A stretch of DNA of 64,000 bases from Adiantum capillus-veneris (Eukaryota; Streptophyta; Polypodiopsida; Polypodiales; Pteridaceae), in the NCBI GenBank assembly GCA_014529385.2, contig CM043944.1, positions 46,014,268 to 46,078,267 of the forward strand, in the 5' to 3' direction. The notes below the pieces were generated by a model. The model did not search any database. It was not told where the DNA came from and saw only the letters and a program-made list of their open reading frames with translations. The position numbers and the translations under genes were made by a program. Positions 33,971 to 43,455 of the stretch are shown one piece after another (the stretch's first letter is position 1; each line of letters begins with the position of its first letter).

Positions 33971-35436
33971 TGTTTTTTTACTTTAATAAATAAACACACC
34001 AAGGAACAAGACGTTCAAAAGACGACTGGCTATAGATGTCTAGGCAAAGATTAGTACAGAAAAACCTCAGTCTTTGATTCATAACTATACAACATAATGA
34101 GAATGAAGTATCATTCCAAATGAGTTTATACAAAGGTATCAGAACTATCCCAGTTGAATCATCAAGTGTTTTCAAAGTCGGACCTTTTTAAGCGAAGATA
34201 GAGTTCTCACATGCATCCATATAGTCAAGACAACAGATATGTTAGACTTGGCTACGTATGGTAGCCTTCAAAGAATCTATTAGTTGTTTTCCATGTCAAA
34301 TTTTTTTTGACTAGCTACTGTCCTGCATATTAAAGTCTCAAGGATTGTTTATCGTCATATTCTTGCTAGAGTTATTCATATATTTAGCGTCTCTTTTACT
34401 ATATAATATCTATTTAATGTAAAAATGTCGATTAATCCATATCATTGTGTGTATTTAAAAAGCTTGCATGCAATGCTCAGTTATGTAATGTCATCCTTAA
34501 AATATGTGCCGATGTCGAGCCCTTCAAAGCCAGAATCAACTAGGATTATCACTTGACCAAGGTAGCCACATCCAGAGACCACGCAAAACCAGAAGAATGT
34601 GTTGTAGACCGGATCACTTAACCCGCGAGAACTTAGCAAAATCTTTAATAGGCATGTTTACCCAACAACATATACTTAAGTACCAAAACGAAATCTTCAT
34701 CAGTAGCAGTTGGATTAATTCTCCAAGTTTTTCCAGCACTATCATATTGTAATAAGTAATCATTCAATATAATGATAACCCGAGAAGTAATCTATCAAAG
34801 AAAAATAAGCTAGGAAAAAACAAACATCACTAACAATCAAGAGCAGCTATATAACTTCTATCTTGAGTCCTTTCCCAATAAAACCACAAAGTAACTCACT
34901 GTTGATTGTGATTCTCAATATAACCCTCCAGAATGTGAACCTTAACATTTTGGCAGCATAAACAGTAATGCCACCATGCTTTCAACATCAGATCAACTAG
35001 GGTTATCATTCAACCAATTTTTAAGCCAGATATCAAGAATCCTGATGTCACTCAGTCATCCACTAATTTGTAGCAGGTTATGCATTTTTTTTCAGCACTA
35101 TACTACATTCCTATAAAGAGTTCCCTTTGAAACTATAGTAAAAGCTGAACCATCAGCTCAGAGAAGAACCAGACAAAACCAAAAGTGAAATTTACATCCT
35201 TAGTCCAACAATGTACAAGAAGAATGTTTTCTAAACTATTTAGGTTAGTCAAGCCCAACAAAATGGGAAGAAAAACCCAGCTCTGCCTTGGTTAGTTGTC
35301 CAAACGAGATCATTTATCCAATTAAAAGTTTTCAACGAGAAACCACCTTTATGAAGCATCCCAAATGAACAGTTCTTTCAATAAACTAAATGTTAAGAAA
35401 AAATCATGTTTATAATCACCCAACCGAGCAAGGGTT

Positions 35437-35535
35437 TTATCTTAAACAGTGAGATAAAAAATTTATAAAGCCAGTAAGGTAAACAAGCAAGGTACACATT
35501 AAGAACAGTGAAAAAACCTTTGAAGTGGAAGCCAT
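35437..35535 (-). CDS. Conserved 32-codon hydrophobic ORF in array units (hypothetical)
   Basis: About 95 bp downstream of the 25-codon ORF on the same strand, every unit has an ATG starting MASTSKVFSLFLMC followed by a strongly hydrophobic run. It is 32 codons in unit 5 (this entry), unit 4 (32396-32494), unit 3 (29870-29968) and unit 2 (19836-19934), and a truncated 24 codons in unit 1 (18033-18107). The composition would fit a signal peptide or small membrane peptide. The bases after MASTSK (AAAG|GTTTTT) could instead be a splice donor, making the rest intronic. Low confidence that it is translated. Confidence 0.25.
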   Translation of the reverse strand: MASTSKVFSLFLMCTLLVYLTGFINFLSHCLR

Positions 35536-35628
35536 CCGAATCATTAACACAGTGGTGGCTGACTGTAGAGCCAAGCACCCCTCGGTAATAATCAGACAAA
35601 CCCAAGTCTAAGTGAAGGGAAGAACCCC

Positions 35629-35706
35629 TCACCTTGATATAGGGTTCAGAGAGGCATGCCAGTAGCTGTCACAACGAGCCAGGTAAGGCCACTCCTTGCA
35701 AGTCAT
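35629..35706 (-). CDS. Conserved 25-codon ORF, array unit 5 (hypothetical)
   Basis: Residue 2 is Thr and residue 14 is Ser. Arg11 is encoded by CGT instead of CGC, a silent change. The frame is intact. Confidence 0.25.
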   Translation of the reverse strand: MTCKEWPYLARCDSYWHASLNPISR

Positions 35707-36189
35707 TTGTGGTGTGTAATCTTCATCGGGATTGTGTGCAATCCCTAAAGAGATATTTTATAAAAAAGGCAGAGCAACAGGCATCACCGGGCCGCTAATC
35801 ATCATTAGAGGGGGATCGGTGGCGACAAGAGGAAAAAATGGGAAGGTGACCTATCACTTGATTTCAATGGGTTAAAATTATATGGGAGTGCTCCCACCAA
35901 GCCTTTTTGTGGAGCATACTTATGGGTTTGAAGATTTTTTAGGGATTGCTCCCACTGAGCTCATATTCAAAAGATTGGTCCATATTGAACCATTCTAACC
36001 AAGACAGCAGTGTAGGTAATAGTCGGAATCAAGGATCATTTTATGAGGTAGTTTACAAGTGTGGAAACAAATATTGAAAAAACCTTGCATTGGTTTATGC
36101 CAAGAGGTGCTTATAAGAGGCATTCATACGACCATGCACACCAAGTCAGCATAGTGAGCCAACAACAAGGAGTTCAATTCTTAGTTTAG

Positions 36190-36545
36190 TCAAGGGGCCT
36201 TTGGACTCTAGCATGAAGAGAGTGCTCATAAACCTATCCCAAAGGTCATAAGCTATTCTCAACTAAAGCATTGGTGCCCCATCTCTATGATGCATGTGGC
36301 AAATAAAATCATTTCAAAAGCTATCTCCCTTAGGATCTCCCCACTCACTGCTTGATAAAGTCATGTCCCCCCACCAGCAGGGATTCATAAAAGACAGATC
36401 AATATATGACAATATCTTGGCAGCAATGGTTGGCATTGAGTATGCTTCCCTCACTAAGCAAGAGTGCATTCTTCTACAGCTTGACTTGGACAAGGCGTAT
36501 GGCAGGATTATGTGGTTATTCATATAAGATGTTATGAAATTTGGG
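36190..36545 (+). pseudogene. LINE RT fragment
   Basis: Matches the LINE at about 59.6-59.9 kb: the end of a KHWCPISMMHVANKIISKAI-like region, then HQQGFIKDRSIYDNILAAMV and QECILLQLDLDKAYGRI. Family motif LDLDKAYDRI is altered (D to G). Both ends are abrupt. The left end truncates array unit 5 and the right end meets a copia 3' LTR edge. It is a short internal scrap. Confidence 0.85.
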
Positions 36546-38250
36546 TCTCAGGGCTTTACCCCAACAATTTCCCACGTAAAGGCCAATGTGGTCGTGAAAG
36601 AGAAAAGACAAAACCTATACAACGCCATCACAAGTATGACCACAGCCAATGCCCACTGGCTCACTGAATTTGTGTGCATCCAGCTCTAATCGTAGAGAAA
36701 GTATAGAGCGATCGACACCATACTCCTCACCAAAGCCGCACACATCCTGCAGGTATCTCACCATACACTACAAAGTGTCCCTATGCTCAAGGCCAATGTC
36801 AGTCATTGCACAACTAACTGCTCCCACTGCAGATGCACCTACTGCAGATGCACCTACTCCCAAATGCTCATGCAATCCTAGCAATATCTGCCAAGCTGAC
36901 CATCTCAGTCAAATCTGGCTCAGATTTCCACTCATGGAAATCCTCTGACACCCGAACTCCAATCCTTGGAATCCATCCTCGTGTCCATCGCATGTCACAT
37001 GCACACCAAGAGCATCTATCTGTCTTGAACCCTGTGTGGTAAGAGCAATGCCTAGCTCTAACTCACACACATAAGCCTCTGTCCTAAGCATATCCATGAA
37101 TGACTGAATCACGGCTGAATCCTCAGCACTCAAGTCATCCATATCTGGCATCATATCCACAAATGACATGCCATGCTGCACAACTCTATGCACAACTAGC
37201 TCAACATGCTCACAAACTAGAGCATCATGCAACCTATCCACAAAGGAGACATGCCTCGTCTCTCTGCATGGTTGCGTACTCACGAAGATTGTGCCGTTTC
37301 GTACGGGATGTACTCGTATCGCATGAATTGTGCCAACACTAGCACCTCTCGCTATGACTAGCTGTCCACGATGCAATGTGAAACTGTGCTCATCCAGCAC
37401 TACGTGGCTTCTGCTGTCTCATAACTGACTCACAAAGATCAAGCTCTACGTCAAACCTGGCACATGGCGTACATCTCGCAACACGTATGATGCACCATTC
37501 GGCAACAATAGTCTGACATCTCCTGCACCAACTATGTCATGCACTGAACCATCAGCTAGACACACATGTCCAAGCATACCACTAGCATATGTGCTAAACC
37601 ACTCACAACTCGGTGTGACATGAAATCTAGCACTCAAGCAAAGGTGACATCTCCGTCATGCGTAGCCACATACGCTACATCTGCCCCCACATAATCCAAA
37701 GTGATAGCATCCCTCTTGTGCTGTCTCCTGTGCTGTCTCATCCGCCAAAAACAACACCTACGTACATGCCTTGTATGACCACAATGCCAACACACAACAT
37801 CTCTATGTTTGCAAGATCATCCTTTGACTATGGGCATCTCTCTAGACTCATTTGTGCCAAAAGCATTGCACAATATTTGCCATAACTCTCTAGCTATACA
37901 TGCATCCAAATCAAATGTGATAGACAGACTCACCAAGGTGTAACATGATCGTCGAACGTGCAAGCGCATCCAAGTCCTCCCACTCATCATCAGTCTTCAT
38001 AGACTATGGCCTATCATCCATGCCCTGTAGTAGCAACACTTGGCCCAATTGAGTCAATGCATCATGCATACCTGCTTTCCAATGCTCAAAGTTTGAACCA
38101 TCAGACTTTGTATGGAAAAGCACAAACCCTGAGAATGATGTACATGCCAAATCCATGGCGATAACTTGTGACAAGACCAGCACAAATCGATCAACTGACA
38201 ATAGCCAAAGCCTGGCTAACTCATACACCAAGTACTGTCAAAATACAACA
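36546..38250 (-). mobile_element. Shrunken copia derivative (gag, knuckle, protease; no integrase)
   Basis: On the minus strand, Gag (KSDGSNFEHWKAGMHDALTQ, about 38110-38050) is followed by a CCHC knuckle (CWHCGHTRHVRRCC, about 37800-37755). A protease-region fragment comes next (ARFHVTPSCEWFSTYASGML, 37630-37570; then VRLLLPNGASYVLRDVRHVP), and a piece of the pre-integrase region (MLDEHSFTLHRGQLVIA, from 37400). After this comes about 270 codons of unfamiliar acidic sequence, and then a purine tract and LTR start (TGTTGGGGTAAAGCC at 36566 downward). Integrase and the RT catalytic core are absent. LTR sequence is cut after about 20 bp by the LINE scrap. Confidence 0.7.
36909..37400 (-). CDS. 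163-codon ORF of the shrunken copia, unassigned domain
   Basis: The first 25-30 codons look like a GAG-pre-integrase fragment (FTLHRGQLVIARGASVGTIH). The rest, with HDALVCEHVELVVHRVVQHG and SAVIQSFMDMLRTEAYVCEL, is not integrase or RT that I recognise. A loosely similar pattern (FFDMLMLEANMVM) occurs in the ORF at 52778-53410, in an element of the same type. It is open but may not be expressed. Confidence 0.45.
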   Translation of the reverse strand: MLDEHSFTLHRGQLVIARGASVGTIHAIRVHPVRNGTIFVSTQPCRETRHVSFVDRLHDALVCEHVELVVHRVVQHGMSFVDMMPDMDDLSAEDSAVIQSFMDMLRTEAYVCELELGIALTTQGSRQIDALGVHVTCDGHEDGFQGLEFGCQRISMSGNLSQI

Positions 38251-38279
38251 TAAGTTATCTAAGAGAAGTATCAGCAAAT

Positions 38280-38582
38280 ATGGCGATCAATGTAACGGAA
38301 AAAAAAGAGCAAAACCCCTCAAATGATGCCAAAAGACCCAATCTAATCCAAGAGCACTATGTGGTAATCGATGAAACTATCATCAACAATCTCCCTCCTG
38401 AAGAGATTACCACATATATGTCAAATGACGTAATCGGAGGAGCAAACACTCTCACAATGCAATACGAAAACACTATGGAAAAGCAATCACTTAGTGCCAC
38501 ATGCAATCAAAACACTTGCAAACCATGCGCATTAATAAATAAACTCGCAAGAAAAATGCGGCAGAGTTTTGACAATATTTGA
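38280..38582 (+). CDS. 100-codon ORF, possible Helitron helicase scrap
   Basis: A central block (VVIDETIINNLPPEEITTYM, then SNDVIGG) resembles the part of Helitron PIF1-like helicases with the pattern I-N-x-x-I-x-x-x-L-P-G-E-x-x-x-Y-x-S-x-D. No Walker motif, Rep domain or Helitron end was found nearby, so this rests on one short block. The flanks are not coding. It could also be fortuitous. Confidence 0.25.
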   Translation: MAINVTEKKEQNPSNDAKRPNLIQEHYVVIDETIINNLPPEEITTYMSNDVIGGANTLTMQYENTMEKQSLSATCNQNTCKPCALINKLARKMRQSFDNI

Positions 38583-39330
38583 CTATCTAACCATAATAAC
38601 CATACATGCCATAAACATGCTCAAAACCATGAGCGAATCATGTGCAAAGTCCGCACTCAAGCATACATAAGCTGCCCCAAAGTCTCAACTCCCTAAACTT
38701 GGAAAACAATCCTGTCATCCGAAACACAAAGTGAATCAACCACACTCTACAAGCGAGGCATATACTAGCATAAACTTGGATGCAAACCAGCCAAAATATG
38801 GCACAAAATCATCCCACATATGCCATTGCAAGGCGAAGAATATCATTGCCGAAAAGCGCACATCATGTGTATCCACATGGCAATGTAAACGAGCATCAAG
38901 CATGTACCAAATATGTATGAAATGAGCATTTGAACCAGCTGAAAATTCAGCTCTCAATCATGCTAAAAATTCTTGTAAAACTCTCTGCAAATCCGTGCAC
39001 GACACTCTTGAAATCTGCTTAATCGCACAAGTCACATAACCTGTGATGAATCCGACTGTCGAATCCTGAGAGTCCACAAAAATGCATACATCCACAAAGT
39101 ATTCTCAACGTATGCGCATAAATTTGTTGAAAATTTCAACCCACGCTCTCTTCACTGAGAGAAAAACATCAATGCATAAAACAAGAGAATGACAAAGCTC
39201 AATTTGAGCTCTCCGAATGTAGCAAATCACCACAATAGGCATACATAATCTTCAATTTTTGAATACCCTACAGTCGGTCAGCCCTTATCTCCCAAACTGT
39301 TCAAAATTTGCAAAAACTTCCTTCTGTAAA
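38583..39330. other. Non-coding sequence, no gene recognised
   Basis: A-rich on the plus strand with no sustained frame. It lies between the Helitron-like scrap and the gypsy LTR, and I see no repeat structure. Confidence 0.4.
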
Positions 39331-40288
39331 TGTTGACCGCTGGGTCAACAACACAACATAACTCAAGTTTTGTACCAAAGTCTTATCTTATGCGAGTTAT
39401 GAAATGCTGCGGATTATGGCTATAAACATCATTTGTAATGAGTAGTTATTCTAGTTTCAGAAGTCGGGGTGCAATGGCACTTCCAGATTGTAAATACAAA
39501 GCCATTTGACCCTTTCAACCCCATTTTTTGTTAAACCTAAGGTAGCCTTAGTATATAAGGTACCTAGGTCATTTTGTAAAAAAAGACTTTTATCATAATC
39601 AAACTTAGCGCTGCCGTCTACTGTGTGTGAGAGAGAAAGAGAGTGAGCGTGAGCTTCATCCTCTCGCTACGCCCGGCTCGCTCAACACATTGGAGATCCA
39701 ACTGCACCATTGTTGTAGGCTCGAGGAGAGCTACGCGACAACGCCAAGCATTCCACGCGAGACGAAGCGCACACGCCGACGCATCTACGAGCTATTTGTG
39801 GCCGTAAGTGTATCAAACGATGTCTGTTTTCTGCGTGCTAGTGGTCTATAGAATCGTGGCGACATAAGCTATGCATAGGTACTCATAAATTTCAGTTTCG
39901 GGCACTTTCAAAATTCGGCTCTGTCATCCTACGCGTTTTCCGCAGATGGGTTTAGAGTGAGGGTTTTGAGTGTAGAAGCTTAGGGACAGGTGTATCCTAG
40001 TGAGGGGATGGTGTTCCTTAAGTTTCCTACGAATCTGGCATGATTAGGTGAGTTACCTTCCGTATGTGTGTATGTGGCTAGGTGGTGTAGTTGAGAGCAG
40101 TGAGGTTCTTGATTGTGGTTTAGTTGGCCTTCCAGAGTGTTGTATGTGTAGGATGGTCTCAGCCTGACAAGCTTAAGAGATTTCCTCCGTGTGCCTATCG
40201 TGTCATCTGTGTCCTAGATTGACATTATGTTGATCTAGGTAGTGTTTGCATGCACTTCATGGGTGTGTGAGTCTCGCTCCGTCCAACA
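39331..40288 (+). repeat. Probable gypsy 5' LTR (about 958 bp)
   Basis: The right end is well placed: it ends GTCCAACA two bases before a PBS. The left end is inferred at TGTTGACCGCTGGGTCAACA, which gives 5-bp inverted ends TGTTG...CAACA and forms an 8-bp inverted repeat itself. A TATA-like box (agtatataaggtacc) is at about 39550, followed by a purine-rich leader. A half copy of the leader palindrome (CATCCTACGCGT) lies at 39925-39936. No 3' LTR exists in the window to confirm the left edge. Confidence 0.6.
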
Positions 40289-40289
40289 T

Positions 40290-40307
40290 TGGCGCCGCTG
40301 CCGGGGA
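40290..40307 (+). other. Gypsy primer-binding site (tRNA-Asp type)
   Basis: TGGCGCCGCTGCCGGGGA is one base from the TGGCGCCGTTGCCGGGGA string used by plant Athila/Tat-type gypsy elements. It sits 2 bases after the LTR end and defines the element's orientation. Confidence 0.85.
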
Positions 40308-42897
40308 CACAAGGACCTAAGTAGGTTTCCTACTAACACTCGTGTGATGGTTGCTTGATTTAGTTTCGGCTAAAGAAAGCATTTTTCTTAAGTGGATCCG
40401 GAAGAGGATATTCCGTGATCAAGTGGATAGCCAGGAAGTGTGTGTCTTGCCGAGGGTCTGTGACTAGATAGGTTTAGTTAGGATCTGTGGATTAGAGTAG
40501 TTGTTGGTGGTCGAGTGATTTGTGAGGTAAAAGCGTTTACTAGTCCGTGTGTGGTAGTGAAGCGTTTTTCTACTCATAGGTGCAAAACCCCATATGATTT
40601 GTAGGAGTAGCTTTAGGTAAGTGATCCGATTCTGATCTAGAGCTATTCAGCACTGTGAATTATTTGCTAACGTGCTTGATTGCATTTGAAATCATGGAAA
40701 AGTGTGCTTTTGAAGGTAAAAATGCATTAAACAAGCTTTTGTGGACATTTTTGTATGATTGACTGATGCTGTGCATATAAAAGAGCATTTGCAAGGGTTC
40801 TGTGAAGAAAACCTGCAATTCTGTAAACATAGACATCCTACGCGTAGGATGTCTCAAGGGGGTTCTGGAGACCAAATTTGAAAATTCTGACTGCACCAGT
40901 GGGTTCAGAGGGTAGGTTTTACCCTAGTAACATATTGACTTGAGTTTTTTTTCCTATTTTTGTTGACCAAAAGCCAAAAGGCGGAGTTAGAAAACGTAAA
41001 CTTTTAGAAAAGGCTTAAATTGAGTGATTTTTGCATGTTTTTGCAATTGTGAAGCATACTTGCACTTGCTGAGAGCATAAGGAAGCATCAAGGACACTTC
41101 AGTCTGAAAAAATCAGCAGTAGACATCCTACGCGTAGGATGTGTACGTGGTGATCTGGTGGAAATTTTGAAATTCTAAGTTGACCAGTGTGTTCAGAAGG
41201 TAGGTTTTACCCTATTTTCAGCTGGAAAGTGGAAATTTGACCACATCTTGACAGGATAAGGCTAGATAGAAATTGCCAGACATCCTACCCAAATTGTGTC
41301 CAAGGCATAATTTTTGAGACCAAACCATAGGGTGACTTCATGTGCATGTTATACATGATGTTTTGAGTGCATGTGATAAATTTCATCTCATTTGGGTCAG
41401 TGAAAGGGAAGATTGAACAGACTTTAGCATTTTTGACTGAAAAAGGCAAGAACAGCTAAAATTTGGGACTTTTGACATCCAAACCAAAATCTAAGCATAC
41501 CACTGGGTTACTGACATCAAGGGGAAGCTGTGGGACAAGTCTGGGGTCAAACAGGCCAAAAAGACATCCTACGTGTAGGATGTCTTCTTTGTGATTTTGG
41601 ACTCTAAACAAAATTCTGAGCATACCACAGTGATCAGCACCTTAAGGAGAGTCTGTGGTTCAAATTTGGGGCAATTCTGAGCAGTTATACATCCTACGCG
41701 TAGGATGTCTAAGGCATGATTTAAAGGCCAAATTCAAACTGTGGACATAGCAGGGTGTTGTATAGCCTTAGGCAAGCCTCCTAGTCAATTTTGGCCCAAT
41801 TTGGAGTTTATTTGACTTGGGAATTCATCAGAACAGACATCAGGCTTCTGGAACAGATTCTTGATCATTTGACCAGCCTATAGGTGTCAGAATCAAAAAG
41901 TAAAAATAGCTGTGAGATTAGCACATCAAGGGGAAGCTACAGTGCAAGTTTGAGCTGAAACATAACAAAAAGACATCCTACGCGTAGGATGTCTCCAGGG
42001 TCATAAAGTGGTCAAAATTCTACTTTGGCTATATAGGGAGGTTCTAAGTGTCTCAAGGATTCCAGAACTTGTTTTCAAAAGTGAATTTGGACCTTGTTTA
42101 GCCTATTCACCAAGCAAAGACAAGAATTGTTAGACATCCTACTCTTGGAGTGCACTAGAAGCTTATGCAGCCCAAATCTTGACCTATTGGCATCCAAATT
42201 CAATTTTGAGCATACCATTGGATTGCTGAGCACTAGGAGAATCTTGGGATCAAGTTTGGACAAAATCTGAACAGTTAGACATCCTACGCGTAGGATGTCT
42301 CCAGCTTGATTTAGGACTCCAAACCAACTTATGAGCACACCATTGTGATCAGCACATCAAGGAGAAGCTGGGGTGAAAATTTCAAGTCATTCTGAGCAAA
42401 AAGACCATTGTGTTGCTGGACTTAAGGGGAGTCTCTGGACCAAATTTTGTTAAATTCTGAGCATATAGACATCCTACGCGTAGGATGTCTCTAGGCCAGT
42501 TTTAGGGTCCAACTGTAATTTTGACCATATAGGAGTGTTCACAGTGTCACAGAGATCCCAAATCTTCTTTCAAAATTGAATTTGGACTCATTTTGACCAT
42601 TCTAAACTGCAATTCATTGTTTTGGCCATAACTTTCACAAACGGTATCGGATTGAAAAAAGTTTTTATATCAAAACGTAGCCTGAGAGCGGCTCTACAGA
42701 TCTTAGAGCAAAAAAACATCATTTAAGGCCTCAAAATTCATCCGGAAGTCAAGGGTGTCTAAAAGCGACAATTTGCAAGAATTGTGACGAAACGGTTGCG
42801 GTTTTGGACATAGTTTCGACTTTTCCCTGACCAAAGCACTTGAACACAGTGTACTAAGTCTACTTGAACCAAGCTAAAGCTCTTAAGCCCAGAAATC
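40308..42897 (+). repeat. Gypsy leader with repeated perfect palindrome
   Basis: A 2.6 kb non-coding leader. The 20-bp palindrome ACATCCTACGCGTAGGATGT, extended to 24 bp by AG...CT in most copies, is found at 40831-40854, 41121-41142, 41689-41708, 41971-41994, 42277-42300 and 42467-42490. A variant with central ACGTGT is at 41562-41585, and degenerate copies lie near 41279 and 42132. Spacing is 127-290 bp. Spacers are related to one another (gagcataccacagtgatcag, gaggagaagctg-like, ttctgagca), so the leader is a degenerate tandem repeat with the palindrome as its conserved core. Confidence 0.9.
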
Positions 42898-43455
42898 ATG
42901 TCTACCCTAGATTCAAACGCAGCTTACACAAGCTTGGAGATCCCAACGATAGAGGAATATCCTCCCACAATGGATCTTCCAAACTTGCAATTGATAAAGA
43001 CCCATCTTGTTGAGAGAGTTTGGATGATTGGTCATGAGAGTGAAGGACTATATAGATACATTGACGACAATGAGGTCAATCTTTATAGGTGCTCAGATCC
43101 ATACCTAGAAGAGATAACGGATTACAAGCTCTTATATGTCTACACATACGGAGTCGACTATCAATGGAGATCTATAGTTGTCGACAACTATGGACGAGAA
43201 TACAGAGTTGTAGAAAGCACAAATCCACAGACTGTACTAGAAAGAGGTGGATATTTGGTCAATGAAGGACCACAAATGCCTCCACCAAACACGAGAATTC
43301 CTATAGGAATTCCAAGAAGAGAGCCACCAGGATTCCCTTTAAGAGAGATAATGAGAGAAGGATTGGGAGAGTCTCTGGTTAGACTTGTAGACAATCGAAG
43401 AGTTAGACCATCCCAAGTCCAAAAATGGGTAAACAGAAAATACTCCGGAGATTAG
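42898..43455 (+). CDS. gag: Gypsy Gag N-terminal ORF
   Basis: 185 codons from the first ATG after the leader (aatcATGtctacc). It is acidic, tyrosine-rich in the middle (YKLLYVYTYGVDYQW) and proline-rich near the end (PQMPPPNTRIPIGIPRREPP). I do not recognise a named domain. The frame runs into the adjoining Gag core with a shift: the stop at 43453-43455 overlaps by about 22 bases an open stretch in the next frame. An indel in the A-run at 43437-43440 is the likely cause. Confidence 0.65.
   Translation: MSTLDSNAAYTSLEIPTIEEYPPTMDLPNLQLIKTHLVERVWMIGHESEGLYRYIDDNEVNLYRCSDPYLEEITDYKLLYVYTYGVDYQWRSIVVDNYGREYRVVESTNPQTVLERGGYLVNEGPQMPPPNTRIPIGIPRREPPGFPLREIMREGLGESLVRLVDNRRVRPSQVQKWVNRKYSGD

Larger units (their letters stand above)
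15731..36189. repeat. Tandem array of five long units (about 2-3.6 kb)
   Basis: The same ordered landmarks recur five times on the plus strand: ttactttaataaataaacac; ctatcagttgttatccatg; gatgtcgagcccttcaaa; taatgccaccaagctttc; ccttagtccaacaatgtac; gaagtggaagccatc; ttagggattgctcccactga; the CAGTAGGCCCA hairpin; cttgttccaaaaaaccatca; and ggtccacccagttgcttggg. Anchor spacing (ccttagtccaac at about 17788, 19597, 22421, 32146, 35198) gives steps of about 1.8, 2.8, 2.5 (after removing the copia insertion) and 3.05 kb, reflecting internal deletions. The nature of the unit is unknown. It has no transposase, RT or tRNA similarity that I can see. The T-rich bias of its minus strand would suit introns of a minus-strand transcription unit. 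Confidence 0.85.
33970..36189. repeat. Array unit 5 (3'-truncated)
   Basis: Begins with tttactttaataaataaaca after the GT run and ends at about 36189 within the landmark gagttcaattcttagtttag, where a LINE fragment begins. The hairpin and following landmarks are missing. The array's right edge is therefore broken by another element, not a natural end. Confidence 0.8.

Noticed and set aside
40831-42490. Regularly repeated palindromes could suggest a CRISPR array
   Set aside because: Spacing is irregular (127-290 bp), spacers resemble each other, the context is a plant retrotransposon leader, and there are no cas genes.
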